A stretch of 64,000 bases of DNA, taken from assembly GCF_014205335.1 (NCBI RefSeq), contig NZ_JACHNH010000001.1, positions 3,342,501 through 3,406,500 of the forward strand. Direction: 5' to 3'. A model generated the notes under the pieces. That model had not been told where the DNA came from, did not search any database, and saw nothing but the letters and a program-made list of their open reading frames with translations. Of the stretch, positions 33,301 through 45,215 are shown piece after piece. How positions within the stretch are numbered: position 1 is the first letter of the stretch; each line of letters opens with the position of its first letter. The stretch is from Amorphoplanes digitatis. Its GTDB lineage: Bacteria; Actinomycetota; Actinomycetes; Mycobacteriales; Micromonosporaceae. The translations under genes were made by a program, and so were the position numbers.

Positions 33301-35496
33301 TCATCGGCCGGCGGTCACCAGCTCCGCCGGATCGCGTTCGGGCTCGGCCGGCTCCTCGCGCAGCTTGTCGCCCTCGACGTCGATGTCCGGCAGCAGCCGG
33401 TCCAGCCAGCGCGGCAGCCACCAGGCCCGGCGCCCCAGCAGCGTCATCACCGCGGGCACGATGGTCATCCGGACCACGAACGCGTCGAAGAGGATCGCCA
33501 CGGCCAGCGCGAAGCCGATCGACTTCACCAGCGACTCGGGCGAGAGGATGAAGCCGGCGAAGACGCTGACCATGATGATCGCGGCGGCCGTCACCACCCG
33601 GGCGCCGTGCGCGAAGCCGGAGACCACCGCCTGAGTCGGCGCGGCGCCGTGCACGTGCTCCTCGCGCATCCGGCTGACCAGGAACACCTCGTAGTCCATG
33701 GCCAGGCCGAAGACGATGCCGATCAGGAAGATCGGCAGCATGCTGATGATCGGGCCGGCCTGGTCGATGCCGAGCGCCGAGTTCAGCCAGCCCCACTGGA
33801 AGACCGCGACGACCGCGCCGAAGGTGGCCACCACCGAGAGCAGGAAGCCGGCGATCGCCTTGAGCGGCACCAGCAGCGACCGGAACAACAGCGTCAGCAG
33901 CAGGAACGCCAGCACCACGATCACCGACAAGTACGGCAACAGGGCCGAGCCCATCCGGTCGGACATGTCGATGTCGACGGCCGTGGTGCCGGTGACGGAC
34001 AGGCCCGCACCGACCCGGTCCCGCAGGCCGTCGTCGGTGTCCCGGATGGCGTGCACCAGCGACTCGGTCTCCGCGCTGTCCGGCGCGGAGGACGGGATGA
34101 CCTGGAGGATCGCGGTGTCCCCGGCCGGGTTGAGGGCCGGCGGGCTGACCGCGACGACGCCGGGCAGGCCCTTGATGACCGCGGCGGCCTCGTCCGCGGC
34201 GCCCTTCGGGTCCCGGCTGGTGGCGGCGTCGACCACCACGGTCAGCGGGCCGTTGAAGCCGGCGCCGAACCCGTCGGTCAGCGTGTCGTAGGCCTTGCGC
34301 TGGGTGGACTCGGGGCTCGCCATGTTGTCGCCGGGCAGGCCGAGCCGCATGTCGAGGGCGGGGACCGCGAGGACCAGCAGGCCGGTGACGGCGGCGATCA
34401 GGATCGCCACCGGGCGCCCGGTCACGAATCGGGCCCAGCGCAGCCCGGCGGTCGGCCGGGCGTCGGAGGCGGCCTCCGGGTCGCGGCCGCGCCGGCCCAG
34501 GATCCGCGGGCCGGCGAACCCGAGCAGGGCGGGCAGCAGGGTCAGCGCGATCAGCACGGCGATGACGACGGCGAAGGCCGCCGCGAGCCCCATCTCGGTG
34601 AGCACCGGGATGTTCACCACGGCCAGCGCGGAGAGTGCGATGACCACGGTCAGGCCGGCGAAGGTGACCGCGGAGCCGGCGGTCCCGACGGCGCGTGCGG
34701 CGGCCTGCTCGCCCGGCCGGCCCAGGGTCAGCTCGTGCCGGTACCGGGACACGATGAAGAGCGCGTAGTCGATGGCCACCGCGATGCCGAGCATCAGCGC
34801 CAGCGTCGAGGTGCTGGCGCCGAGGTCGACGAAGCCGGAGGCGATCTGGATGCCCAGCATCGCGGCGGCGACGCCGAGGATCGCGGTCAGCAGCGGTAGC
34901 CCGGCGGCCACCAGCGAACCGAACGTCACCACGAGCACCACCGCGGCGACCAGGATGCCGAGCACCTCGGAGTTGCCCGGGCCGCCCTCCTCCTGCATCG
35001 CGTCGCCGCCCATCTCCACGGTCAGCCCGGCGTCGCGGCCGGCGCCGGCGGCCGCGGCGAGCGCGTCCCGGTCGTCCTGGGTCAGCGCGGTCGCCGGTAC
35101 GGCGAAGGTGACCTGCGCGTACGCGACGGTGCCGGCGGGATTGACGGTGCCCCGCAGCGGATCGGTGACCGTCACCACGTCCGGGACGCCCTCGAGCCGC
35201 GCGACGGTCGCCGCGATCGCGGCCTTGTTGGCGTCGTCGGTGAGCTTCTCCCCGTCCGGCGCGGCGAACACCACGCGGGCCCGCGCGCCGTCGGCCGCGG
35301 CGCCGGGGAAGCGCTCGGCGAGCAGGTCCATCGCCTCCTGCGCCTGCGTACCCGGTATGGAGAACTCGTCGGACGTCGGCCCCGACAGCGTCGCCGCGCC
35401 GACTCCGAGTAAGGCCAGCGCGGCGAGCCAGAGCGCGAGGATGAGTTTGCGCCGGCGGAAGCTGAACCGGCCGAGCCGGTACAGGTAGGTGGCCAT
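33301..35496 (-). CDS. MMPL/RND-superfamily transporter
   Basis: A 731-residue integral membrane exporter. Two halves each have one leading membrane helix, a large extracytoplasmic loop and a five-helix bundle; examples are LILALWLAALALLGVGAATL, AIDYALFIVSRYRHEL with GTAGSAVTFAGLTVVIALSA, and in the second half FGLAMDYEVFLVSRMREEHV. The DY pairs in helix 4 of each half match proton-relay residues in MmpL proteins. Substrates are usually lipids or drugs; none is indicated. The ATG at 35496 (MATYLYRLGRFSFRRRKL) is preceded by TGGAG and fits the N-terminal helix. Confidence 0.92.
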   Translation of the reverse strand: MATYLYRLGRFSFRRRKLILALWLAALALLGVGAATLSGPTSDEFSIPGTQAQEAMDLLAERFPGAAADGARARVVFAAPDGEKLTDDANKAAIAATVARLEGVPDVVTVTDPLRGTVNPAGTVAYAQVTFAVPATALTQDDRDALAAAAGAGRDAGLTVEMGGDAMQEEGGPGNSEVLGILVAAVVLVVTFGSLVAAGLPLLTAILGVAAAMLGIQIASGFVDLGASTSTLALMLGIAVAIDYALFIVSRYRHELTLGRPGEQAAARAVGTAGSAVTFAGLTVVIALSALAVVNIPVLTEMGLAAAFAVVIAVLIALTLLPALLGFAGPRILGRRGRDPEAASDARPTAGLRWARFVTGRPVAILIAAVTGLLVLAVPALDMRLGLPGDNMASPESTQRKAYDTLTDGFGAGFNGPLTVVVDAATSRDPKGAADEAAAVIKGLPGVVAVSPPALNPAGDTAILQVIPSSAPDSAETESLVHAIRDTDDGLRDRVGAGLSVTGTTAVDIDMSDRMGSALLPYLSVIVVLAFLLLTLLFRSLLVPLKAIAGFLLSVVATFGAVVAVFQWGWLNSALGIDQAGPIISMLPIFLIGIVFGLAMDYEVFLVSRMREEHVHGAAPTQAVVSGFAHGARVVTAAAIIMVSVFAGFILSPESLVKSIGFALAVAILFDAFVVRMTIVPAVMTLLGRRAWWLPRWLDRLLPDIDVEGDKLREEPAEPERDPAELVTAGR

Positions 35497-35693
35497 CGGA
35501 ACTCCAGGGTCGGGGGGAGCTGACCCTTGAACGATCACCGAAATCGGCCTCCGGCGCGTCGTCCGCGTGCAGGTCGTCCGCATACCGTCGGCGCGGTACT
35601 CCGGGCACCGCGTACTGCGTCAGGACGACGCGGCGCCGCCGCGTCGCCTGATCGAGTGAGGCACGATCCGCCTCGGATCACCATGCTGGACGG

Positions 35694-36491
35694 GTGAGTT
35701 CCGACGGGACCCGAGCCGGGCAGCGTGAGCCGCTGCTGAGGCTGAGCTGCTACGCATCGGGAATAGCCAGCGCCCTGGCCGTCAACGTGACCTCCGGCGA
35801 CTACGGTTGGCGATCCGTCGCCGTCGCGCTGCTGGTGGCAGGGGTCGCGGTGGTGAGCTGGGTGTTGCGACGCAAGGTGCTGCCCGAATCGCGCATCGGC
35901 CTCCTCGCCCCGACGGTCCTGCTCGCGCTCGCCCTGCTCGCCGCGCTCGCGGCGCTCGTGGAGGCCTGGACCGTGCCCGCTTCACTGGTCGCCGTCGGCC
36001 TCGTGGTCACCGCGATCCTCGTGCCCACCGAATTCGAGGCGGTCTGGCGCCTCCTGATCGGTGCGGCCGTCGTCGGCGGCAGCGTGGCGGAGATCGGCAT
36101 GGGCATGGCCCTGCTCCGCAGGGAGAACCTCGCGCTCAGCGTGGCCTCCGTCGGCGAGATCCCCGGCGGCAACACTCTGCTCGGCGCGTTCGTCGTCTGC
36201 TTCGGGGTGCTGACACCCTGCATCGGAGTCGCGATCATCCGCTTCCCCGCCGGTGTGCGGTGCATCGCCCTCGACGCGGGCGGAGCCTTCGCCGGCGAGC
36301 GGTTCTTTCGCCCTCGCGACATCGTGGGGGTCGGCTGGTCGATCCTTCGCGACGGCGTGCTCTCGGCCGGCGTGCTTCTCGGCGCGGACGCCCTGCGTCG
36401 CAGCGGAGCTATCGAACGGGCGGTGCTCGCCCTGACGCGATGGAGCCAGACGCCGGCAGCGGCGAGGCATCCCGGCGGCCGTACGGGCTGA
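35694..36491 (+). CDS. Hypothetical multi-pass membrane protein
   Basis: A 265-residue protein starting GTG (VSSDGTRAGQREPLLRLSCY). Hydrophobic segments include WRSVAVALLVAGVAVVSWVL, LLAPTVLLALALLAALAALV, WTVPASLVAVGLVVTAILVP, LLIGAAVVGGSVAEIGMGMA and GAFVVCFGVLTPCIGVAIIR, so about five membrane spans with a short cytoplasmic tail. No family is recognised. It is divergent from the MMPL gene; the 197-base gap between them holds no clear operator. The start is uncertain since no Shine-Dalgarno is seen. Confidence 0.6.
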   Translation: MSSDGTRAGQREPLLRLSCYASGIASALAVNVTSGDYGWRSVAVALLVAGVAVVSWVLRRKVLPESRIGLLAPTVLLALALLAALAALVEAWTVPASLVAVGLVVTAILVPTEFEAVWRLLIGAAVVGGSVAEIGMGMALLRRENLALSVASVGEIPGGNTLLGAFVVCFGVLTPCIGVAIIRFPAGVRCIALDAGGAFAGERFFRPRDIVGVGWSILRDGVLSAGVLLGADALRRSGAIERAVLALTRWSQTPAAARHPGGRTG

Positions 36492-39091
<2,600 letters not shown>

Positions 39092-39112
39092 TTCGGCGGC
39101 CGGTACACCGGC

Positions 39113-39143
39113 GGCGGCGCGGGCAGCAGCGGCCCGCGCCGCC
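39113..39143 (+). terminator. 12-bp perfect hairpin after the cellulase operon
   Basis: GGCGGCGCGGGC (39113-39124) and GCCCGCGCCGCC (39132-39143) pair perfectly around a 7-nt loop, 22 bases after the stop of the Cip1-like gene. This is a strong intrinsic-type terminator lacking a U-tract, and it separates the cellulose operon from the AAA ATPase gene. Confidence 0.6.
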
Positions 39144-39214
39144 GTCCGGTGTTTCTGGCCGAAACGGGGCAAGGTCGCCGCGGCGTGTCACTCTTGGTGC
39201 GGGAGGGGGCCGCC

Positions 39215-40666
39215 ATGTCCTTCGAGTACGCGGGCGCCACGGTCGAGATCGTCGACGCCGCCACCATCCTCGCCGCCGCGCGGGTCAACCCGGTCGAGCT
39301 GCTGCGCCGGGCCGTGTTCCCGGCGCCGGTCAGCGGCGCCGAGCTGACCGTGACCAGCGCGGACACCGGCTCGGGGCCGGTGCACGTCTTCGTCGCGGAG
39401 ATCCGCGCCGACGGCGCCGACGGGCCGAGCAAGGAGCGCCTGCGGGCGATCGTGCTCGGCAACGTCCCGGTCGGCCCGCTGCTGGCGAAGCGGATCGCCG
39501 CCGGCGACGTGGTCACCACCCGGATCGTGGACGAGGTCGGCGCGGCGGCCTTGGCGGCGTACCGGAAACTCGGTCTTGATCGTCCGGCCGGGCCCGCCGC
39601 CGAGCGTGAGCCCGGCGCGGTCCTGGCCGACGCCGCGGCCGGGATGCAGGCGACGGTCGGCTACGAGCGCGAGGGCGTGGTGCGGCTGCGCGCGGAGGTC
39701 GCCCGTGACGAGGTGCGGCCCGAGCATCTCGAGGCGATGGTCCGGCTGATGCTGCACGCCGTGGTCGAGCTGCTCGGCCCGGAGGCCGGCGAGCGGCCGC
39801 TGGCCGGCCGGCGCTACCTGGTCAGCCGGGAGACCATTCCCCGGGTCGCGACGACCACCCAGACGGTCACCCTCGACCAGGTCGGCGGCCTGGCGGACCT
39901 GGTCGCGGAGCTGCGGCAGATCGCGGTGTCGTTCCGGCACCCGGAGGCGATGGCCCGGTGGGGCGCGCGCCGGCCGCAGGGCATCCTGATGTACGGCCCG
40001 CCGGGAACCGGCAAGACCATGCTGTCGCGCGCGCTCGCCAACGAGATCGGCGCCGACTTCCGCGAGGTCCGCACGCCGGAGATCCTCGACAAGTGGCTGG
40101 GCGGCTCGGAGCGCAACATCAAGCAGATCTTCCGCGACGCCCGGCGCTACCGGGAGCCGACGCTGATCCTCTTCGACGAGTTCGACTCGATCATCAGCTA
40201 CGCGGGCTCGGGCGGCGACGCGGCGAGCCAGGCGATCAACGCGGTCGCGGGCATCTTCAAGCAGGAGATGAACGACCTGATCGAGGCGAACCCGAACGTC
40301 ATCGTGGTGGCGACGACGAACTTCCCGCACCGGGTCGACGACTCGCTGATCCGCTCGGGCCGCTTCGACGTCAAGATCTCGGTGCCGCGTCCGGACGAGG
40401 CGAGCCGGGCGGAGATCTTCCGCAAGATGATCGCGCAGCTCGTCGCGGTGTACGAGGAGCCGGGCTTCACCATGTTCGCGGACGGGGTCGACGTGGCCGA
40501 GCTGGCCCGGCTGAGCCACGGCATGACCGGCGCGGACATCAAGGAGGTGCTGCGCCGGGTGCAGCTCGCCAAGGCGATGCAGGACGCCCGCACCGGCGGG
40601 ATGGTCGGGCCGATCAGCCAGGACGAGCTGCGGGCGAGCATCACCGAGCTGTCGACGCAGCGCTGA
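39215..40666 (+). CDS. AAA+ ATPase (Cdc48/FtsH-like, single ring domain)
   Basis: A 483-residue protein. The first 215 residues are unassigned (MSFEYAGATVEIVDAATILA). The AAA+ module follows: Walker A MYGPPGTGKTMLSRALANEI near 265, LDKWLGGSERNIKQIF, Walker B TLILFDEFDSI, sensor 1 VIVVATTNFPHRVD, and arginine-finger region RSGRFDVKISVPRPDEASR, then the helical lid. It is a soluble unfoldase-like protein without protease or membrane parts. GGGAGGGGG lies ahead of the ATG. It stands alone between the cellulase unit and the quinoprotein; the target is unknown. Confidence 0.87.
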   Translation: MSFEYAGATVEIVDAATILAAARVNPVELLRRAVFPAPVSGAELTVTSADTGSGPVHVFVAEIRADGADGPSKERLRAIVLGNVPVGPLLAKRIAAGDVVTTRIVDEVGAAALAAYRKLGLDRPAGPAAEREPGAVLADAAAGMQATVGYEREGVVRLRAEVARDEVRPEHLEAMVRLMLHAVVELLGPEAGERPLAGRRYLVSRETIPRVATTTQTVTLDQVGGLADLVAELRQIAVSFRHPEAMARWGARRPQGILMYGPPGTGKTMLSRALANEIGADFREVRTPEILDKWLGGSERNIKQIFRDARRYREPTLILFDEFDSIISYAGSGGDAASQAINAVAGIFKQEMNDLIEANPNVIVVATTNFPHRVDDSLIRSGRFDVKISVPRPDEASRAEIFRKMIAQLVAVYEEPGFTMFADGVDVAELARLSHGMTGADIKEVLRRVQLAKAMQDARTGGMVGPISQDELRASITELSTQR

Positions 40667-40670
40667 GGCA

Positions 40671-40688
40671 GGTCCGCCAGGCGGACCA
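40671..40688. promoter_or_regulatory. Palindromic element, upstream copy
   Basis: GGTCCGCCAGGCGGACCA has perfect 8-bp arms around one base. It lies just after the AAA ATPase stop and ends four bases before the predicted -35 of the quinoprotein promoter. A second copy, 15 of 18 bases identical, follows at 40746. It may also terminate the AAA transcript. Confidence 0.5.
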
Positions 40689-40692
40689 TCTG

Positions 40693-40721
40693 TTTCCAAG
40701 ACATAGCCGCACCCCTATATT
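40693..40721 (+). promoter_or_regulatory. Predicted promoter of the quinoprotein gene
   Basis: TTTCCA (40693-40698), a 17-base spacer and TATATT (40716-40721) resemble a housekeeping promoter; the A/T-rich -10 stands out in this high-GC sequence. Transcription would start near 40728, giving a leader of about 55 bases that includes the second palindrome. Confidence 0.45.
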
Positions 40722-40745
40722 GAGCTGACTCCCAGGTGGATCGAT

Positions 40746-40763
40746 GGTCCGTCTGGTGGACCA
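40746..40763. promoter_or_regulatory. Palindromic element, downstream copy
   Basis: GGTCCGTCTGGTGGACCA repeats the element at 40671 with three substitutions, keeping the GGTCC/GGACC arms. It lies in the predicted leader, 20 bases before the quinoprotein ATG. With the upstream copy it brackets the promoter, as expected for a repressor with two operators. Confidence 0.5.
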
Positions 40764-40783
40764 GTCTCGAGAGGGGAACGGCG

Positions 40784-42883
40784 ATGGAGGTCCCGCGCAG
40801 AGACGTACTCAGGGGCGTGGCCGTCACGGCCGCCGCCACGGCACTGACCCAGCTGCCCGCCGCCGGCGCGGAGGCGGCGGCCGCCGCCGGGTCCTGCACC
40901 ACGCCCGGCGGCACGGACTTCCCGAAGGTCGGCGGCAACTACGGCAACCAGAACTACTCGGCCCTGCGCGGCATCCACCGGGGCAACCTGCGCCGCCTCG
41001 GCGCGGCCTGGGTCAACCGCATCGAGGGCGGCCTGACCACCGGCACCAACCAGAGCACCACGGTCGCCGTCGGCGGCGTGCTCTACATCGAATCGGCGCT
41101 GGGCAACGTCTTCGCCGTCGACGGAGGCACCGGCGAGACGAAGTGGAAGTACACGCAGACCCGCGGGCCGGTCACCCGGCGCGGCGTCGCCGTCGGCCAG
41201 GGCCTGGTGTTCACCCACGGCCGGGGCAACTGGATCATCGCGCTGGACCAGGAGACGGGCGCGGTGGCCTGGGAAAGACAGATCACCGGGTACGGCAACA
41301 TGGAGAAGGTCGCGATCACCCACCACGACGGCCTGCTGCACGTCGGCACCCACGACAGCGCGCGGGCGGCGGCGCTGGCGCTGAGCGCCACGGACGGCTC
41401 GCTGGTCTGGAACTTCTGGGGCACGCCGGGCCCGGGCGAGTTCGGCAACGACACCTGGGAGGGCGACTCCTGGCAGACCGGCGGGGCGACACCGTGGATA
41501 CACCCGGCCCTCGACCCCGAGCTGGGCCTGGTCTACTGGACCTTCGGCAACGTCCGCGGCAACAACTCGTCGCAGGACGGCTCCGGCCGCGGCGGGCAGA
41601 ACCTGTTCTCCAGCTCGATCGTGGCGCTGGAGATCGCGACCGGGAAGTACCGCTGGCACTTCCAGTCGATACACCACGGCATCTGGGACATGGACAACGT
41701 GATGGCGCCGGTCCTGGCCGACGTCCGCATCCGCCGGCGGATGCGCAAGATCGTGGTGTACGGCAGCAAGTCGGGGATGTACTTCATCCTCGACCGCACC
41801 GACGGGTCCGCGCCGCTGGGCATCGACGAGGTGCCGGTGCCGCAGGAGCCGCGCCAGAAGACCTGGCCGACGCAGCCGTTCCCGCGCCAGGGGCCGTGGA
41901 CCGAGACCCGCGTGGTGGACCAGCCGCTGGGCACCTCGGTGCCGGGCGACCCGAACAGGGCGGTGCCCAACTACGTGCGGGGCGCGCTGTACGACCCGCA
42001 CTGGGACGTGCCGGTGCTGTCCATACCCGGGCACGGCGGGGGAGCGGACTGGAACCACCAGTCGTACAGCCACAGCACCGGCCTGGTGTACACCGGCTTC
42101 GGCTACGTCGCCGCGGCGCACTCGCTGACCGAGGCGAGCAACGGGCTGCGCCCGCCGGGCGAGTACCAGACGGGCGGCGTGGTGGCGGTCGACCCGGCGA
42201 CGAACGAGGTGCGCTGGAAGCGGCGGATGCCGTACTCGCTGGCGCACGGCAACGGCGTGCTGAGCACCGCGGGCGACCTGATCTACATCGGGCAGCCCGA
42301 CGGCAACCTGCTCTGCCTGGACGCCGGCAACGGCCGCGAGCTCTGGCGGTTCCAGACCGGGGCGGCGATCAGCAGCAGCCCGATCATGTACGAGGCCGGC
42401 GGGGTGCAGTACCTGGCGGTCTACGCGGGCGGCACCGGGATCCCGTACGGGGACTCCGCGCCGCGCGGCGACTACCTATGGGCCTTCCGGATCGGCGGGA
42501 ACGTGCCGCCCGCGCCGGCCCCGCCGCCGCCGGTGATCCGCCGGCCGGTCTCCGGCGCGCCGGTCGAGGGGCACACCGTCGGCAACACCGTGGTGCTGGC
42601 CCGTACCTACAACCCGGCGACCGGAACGGTGGGCGCCACGGAGTCGACCGCGGTGAACGCGATGGCGCCGACACACCTGCGGGTGCCGGCCGGTACGACC
42701 GTGACGTTCGTGAACCCGCCGGACAACATCCAGGTGCACGGCGCGACCCAGTTCTTCGAGGGCCTCTTCGACGTGCGGCTGCGGCCGGGCGAGTCGTTCG
42801 CGTACACGTTCGAGCGCCCGGGGGAGTACTTCTTCAACGACAGCTACAGCCCGCGCCCGACGGGGAAGATCGAGGTCTACTGA
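40784..42883 (+). CDS. Tat-exported PQQ-type quinoprotein with C-terminal cupredoxin-like domain
   Basis: A 699-residue exported protein. The N-terminus EVPRRDVLRGVAVTAAATAL is a twin-arginine signal. An eight-bladed quinoprotein alcohol-dehydrogenase-like propeller follows, with blade repeats such as VFAVDGGTGETKWKYTQTRG, IIALDQETGAVAWERQITGY, VVAVDPATNEVRWKRRMPYS and LLCLDAGNGRELWRFQTGAA. There is no heme c CxxCH. From about residue 610 a cupredoxin-like domain (LRVPAGTTVTFVNPPD) ends GEYFFNDSYSPRPTGKIEVY; the usual Cys-His-Met copper ligands are absent. It probably oxidises an alcohol or sugar outside the cell. GAGAGGGGAA precedes the ATG. Its 3-prime end overlaps the convergent GGDEF-EAL gene by 7 bases. 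Confidence 0.87.
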   Translation: MEVPRRDVLRGVAVTAAATALTQLPAAGAEAAAAAGSCTTPGGTDFPKVGGNYGNQNYSALRGIHRGNLRRLGAAWVNRIEGGLTTGTNQSTTVAVGGVLYIESALGNVFAVDGGTGETKWKYTQTRGPVTRRGVAVGQGLVFTHGRGNWIIALDQETGAVAWERQITGYGNMEKVAITHHDGLLHVGTHDSARAAALALSATDGSLVWNFWGTPGPGEFGNDTWEGDSWQTGGATPWIHPALDPELGLVYWTFGNVRGNNSSQDGSGRGGQNLFSSSIVALEIATGKYRWHFQSIHHGIWDMDNVMAPVLADVRIRRRMRKIVVYGSKSGMYFILDRTDGSAPLGIDEVPVPQEPRQKTWPTQPFPRQGPWTETRVVDQPLGTSVPGDPNRAVPNYVRGALYDPHWDVPVLSIPGHGGGADWNHQSYSHSTGLVYTGFGYVAAAHSLTEASNGLRPPGEYQTGGVVAVDPATNEVRWKRRMPYSLAHGNGVLSTAGDLIYIGQPDGNLLCLDAGNGRELWRFQTGAAISSSPIMYEAGGVQYLAVYAGGTGIPYGDSAPRGDYLWAFRIGGNVPPAPAPPPPVIRRPVSGAPVEGHTVGNTVVLARTYNPATGTVGATESTAVNAMAPTHLRVPAGTTVTFVNPPDNIQVHGATQFFEGLFDVRLRPGESFAYTFERPGEYFFNDSYSPRPTGKIEVY

Positions 42884-45117
42884 CCCACGGCGCCGATCGG
42901 GGTCACCCCGAAATCCGGTGTCGCGGACGGCTTGCCGAAGTGGTAGCCCTGCGCCAGCCGGTAGCCGAGGCGGTGCAGCTCGGCGGCCTGCTCGGCGGTC
43001 TCGACGCCCTCGGCGATGGCCGTCAGGCCGAGGCCGGTGCTGACCTGGATCAGGGCGGTGGCGATGACGGCGTGCCGGCCGGCCATGGTGATGTTGTCGA
43101 CGAACGACTTGTCGACCTTGAGGATGTCGACCGGCACGGTTTGTAGCAGGCCGAGCGACGAGTGGCCGGTGCCGAAGTCGTCGAGCGCGATCGAGACGCC
43201 CAGCTCGTTCAGCTCGTTGAGCGCCTGCACCGCGTGGCTGCCGCCGAAGACCGCCGTCTCGGTGACCTCGAGGGTGAGCCGGTCGGCCGCCAGTCCGGTC
43301 TGCGCGAGCGTCGCCGAGACGACGCGGGAGAAGCCGGGCTGGGCGAGCTGGCGGGCCGAGACGTTGACGCTCATCTTGTACGGCGCGTGTTCGCCCAGCT
43401 CGGTGTGCCAGGCGACGGCCTGTTCGCACGCCGTGCGCAGGATCCAGTCGCCGAGCTCGACGATGAGCCCGTTGCGCTCGGCCGCCGGGATGAACTGGTC
43501 CGGCGGGACGAACCCGCGGGTGGGATGCTCCCAGCGGACCAGGGCCTCCACCCCCCGGATCCGGCCGTGCGGCAGCTCGACGATCGGCTGGTAGACCATC
43601 CGGAACTGGCCGGCGTCGAGCGCTACGCGCAGCTCGGCGCCGATGCGCGCCTGCTCGTCCGCCTCCTCGTCGAGATTCTCCGCGTAGCGGAAGTAGCCGT
43701 TGCCGGAACCCTTGGCCACGTACATCGCCACGTCGGCGCGGCGCAGCACCTCGAACGGGTTGGTGGTGCCGGCGCCGTCGGTGACCCCGATGCTGGCGTT
43801 GACCAGCAGCTCGTGATCCTCCACGCGGATCGGGGTGCGCAGCGTCTCGGACAGCCGGGCGACGGTGAGGTCGGCCGGCGCGTCCGTCGCACCCGGCATC
43901 ATGATCGCGAACTCGTCGCCGCCCATGCGCGCCACGAGCACGTCGTCCTCCAGGGCCGTGACCAGGCGGCCGGCGAGGACCGTGAGAAGCTGGTCGCCGA
44001 CGGCGTGGCCGAGCCGGTCGTTGACGCCCTTGAAGTCGTCCAGGTCGAGCAGCGCGACCTGCACCGGGCCCTCGCCCAGCGCCGAGCGCAGCACCTGCTC
44101 GAGGCGCCGCCGGTTGGCGAGGCCGGTCAGGTCGTCCTCCATCGCGAGGTCCGCGAGCTGGTCCGCCTGCCGCTGCACCTGTGCGACGAAACCGCCCATC
44201 CGGAACACGACGAGCAGGAACAGGACGACGGCGGCGGCCGCGATCGCCACGCGGTCGATGTTGTCGCCGCCGATGCCGGGCACGAACAGCAGCGCGGGCG
44301 CCAGCAGCGAGCTGACGGCGAGCGTGGCCAGGCGCGACCGGCCGACCCGGGAGTCGCCCGGATGCGGCGACGCCACCCCGGTCGACCGCATCGACGGGTG
44401 CAGGGCGGCGGCGCCCCACGCCACGTACGAGAGCAGGAAGGCGGCGTTGAGCAGGTTGCTCTCGTCGTTCTCGGAATAGAGCGAGACCAGCGAGTAGCCC
44501 ACGTCGCCGACCAGCAGGAACAGGCCGGCCAGGCCCAGCAGATGTGCGCTGACCGTGCGGCGCCCGGCGGAGGTGTACAGGCGGGCCAGCATCGCCAGCA
44601 GCAGGACGTCGGCCGCGGGATAGGCCACGCTGATGCCCCGCTCGAGCGCCGAGGCGGTCGAGTCGGCGGCGACCGGGTGCATGACGAACACCCAGAACAC
44701 CAGGCCGAGCCCGGTGCCGACGACGGCGGCGTCGACCAGGCCGGCGAGATCGCGGCTGGCGCGCACCCGCACCAGCAGGAGCAGGCCGATCACCAGCATC
44801 GGGTACGCGACCAGGTAGAAGACGTCGGCGAACGACGGGTACGGCTCCTCGTGGCGGGCGAAGACGTAGTACTCCCAGACCAGGTCACCGACGACCCAGG
44901 TGATCTGCCCGGCGGCGAACCAGTACCACATGGCCGGGCGCTCGGGCCGGTGCAGCCGCACGCCGAGCAGGATCGCGAGGCCGGACAGGAGCCCGACCAG
45001 GTTGTAGAGGAGGTTGGAGGCGAGGTCGTCCGGGGAGAGCAGGAAGTAGCCGACGGTCAGGGCCGAGCCCGCCACCAGCCAGATCCACCAGAGTCTGTTC
45101 TGCCGCACAGTGGGCAA
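42877..45117 (-). CDS. Membrane GGDEF-EAL cyclic-di-GMP protein
   Basis: A 746-residue protein. About nine hydrophobic helices fill residues 10-310 (for example WWIWLVAGSALTVGYFLL and LVIGLLLLVRV) and may sense a signal in the membrane. The GGDEF domain has the intact active site RMGGDEFAIM, with DDLTGLANRRRLE at its start. The EAL domain has IRGVEALVRWEHPTRG, NVSARQL, ALDDFGTGHSSL and IAEGVETAEQA, so both cyclase and phosphodiesterase sites look complete. Start is TTG 45117, with GTG 45108 as alternative; neither has a clear Shine-Dalgarno. Confidence 0.9.
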   Translation of the reverse strand: MPTVRQNRLWWIWLVAGSALTVGYFLLSPDDLASNLLYNLVGLLSGLAILLGVRLHRPERPAMWYWFAAGQITWVVGDLVWEYYVFARHEEPYPSFADVFYLVAYPMLVIGLLLLVRVRASRDLAGLVDAAVVGTGLGLVFWVFVMHPVAADSTASALERGISVAYPAADVLLLAMLARLYTSAGRRTVSAHLLGLAGLFLLVGDVGYSLVSLYSENDESNLLNAAFLLSYVAWGAAALHPSMRSTGVASPHPGDSRVGRSRLATLAVSSLLAPALLFVPGIGGDNIDRVAIAAAAVVLFLLVVFRMGGFVAQVQRQADQLADLAMEDDLTGLANRRRLEQVLRSALGEGPVQVALLDLDDFKGVNDRLGHAVGDQLLTVLAGRLVTALEDDVLVARMGGDEFAIMMPGATDAPADLTVARLSETLRTPIRVEDHELLVNASIGVTDGAGTTNPFEVLRRADVAMYVAKGSGNGYFRYAENLDEEADEQARIGAELRVALDAGQFRMVYQPIVELPHGRIRGVEALVRWEHPTRGFVPPDQFIPAAERNGLIVELGDWILRTACEQAVAWHTELGEHAPYKMSVNVSARQLAQPGFSRVVSATLAQTGLAADRLTLEVTETAVFGGSHAVQALNELNELGVSIALDDFGTGHSSLGLLQTVPVDILKVDKSFVDNITMAGRHAVIATALIQVSTGLGLTAIAEGVETAEQAAELHRLGYRLAQGYHFGKPSATPDFGVTPIGAVGQ

Positions 45118-45215
45118 TCGACCGGGTACGGGCCCAACTGAGCCCTTCCACTTGTCAGGCGACGCCGGTCACCGCCGCACCGGGGTGGTCAGCGGTGACC
45201 TGCGTCACATGATTG

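Noticed and set aside
35497..35693. Divergent MMPL/membrane-protein gap searched for a TetR-type operator
   Set aside because: Only a 5-bp imperfect dyad (GCGGT...ACCGC) is visible, too weak to call.
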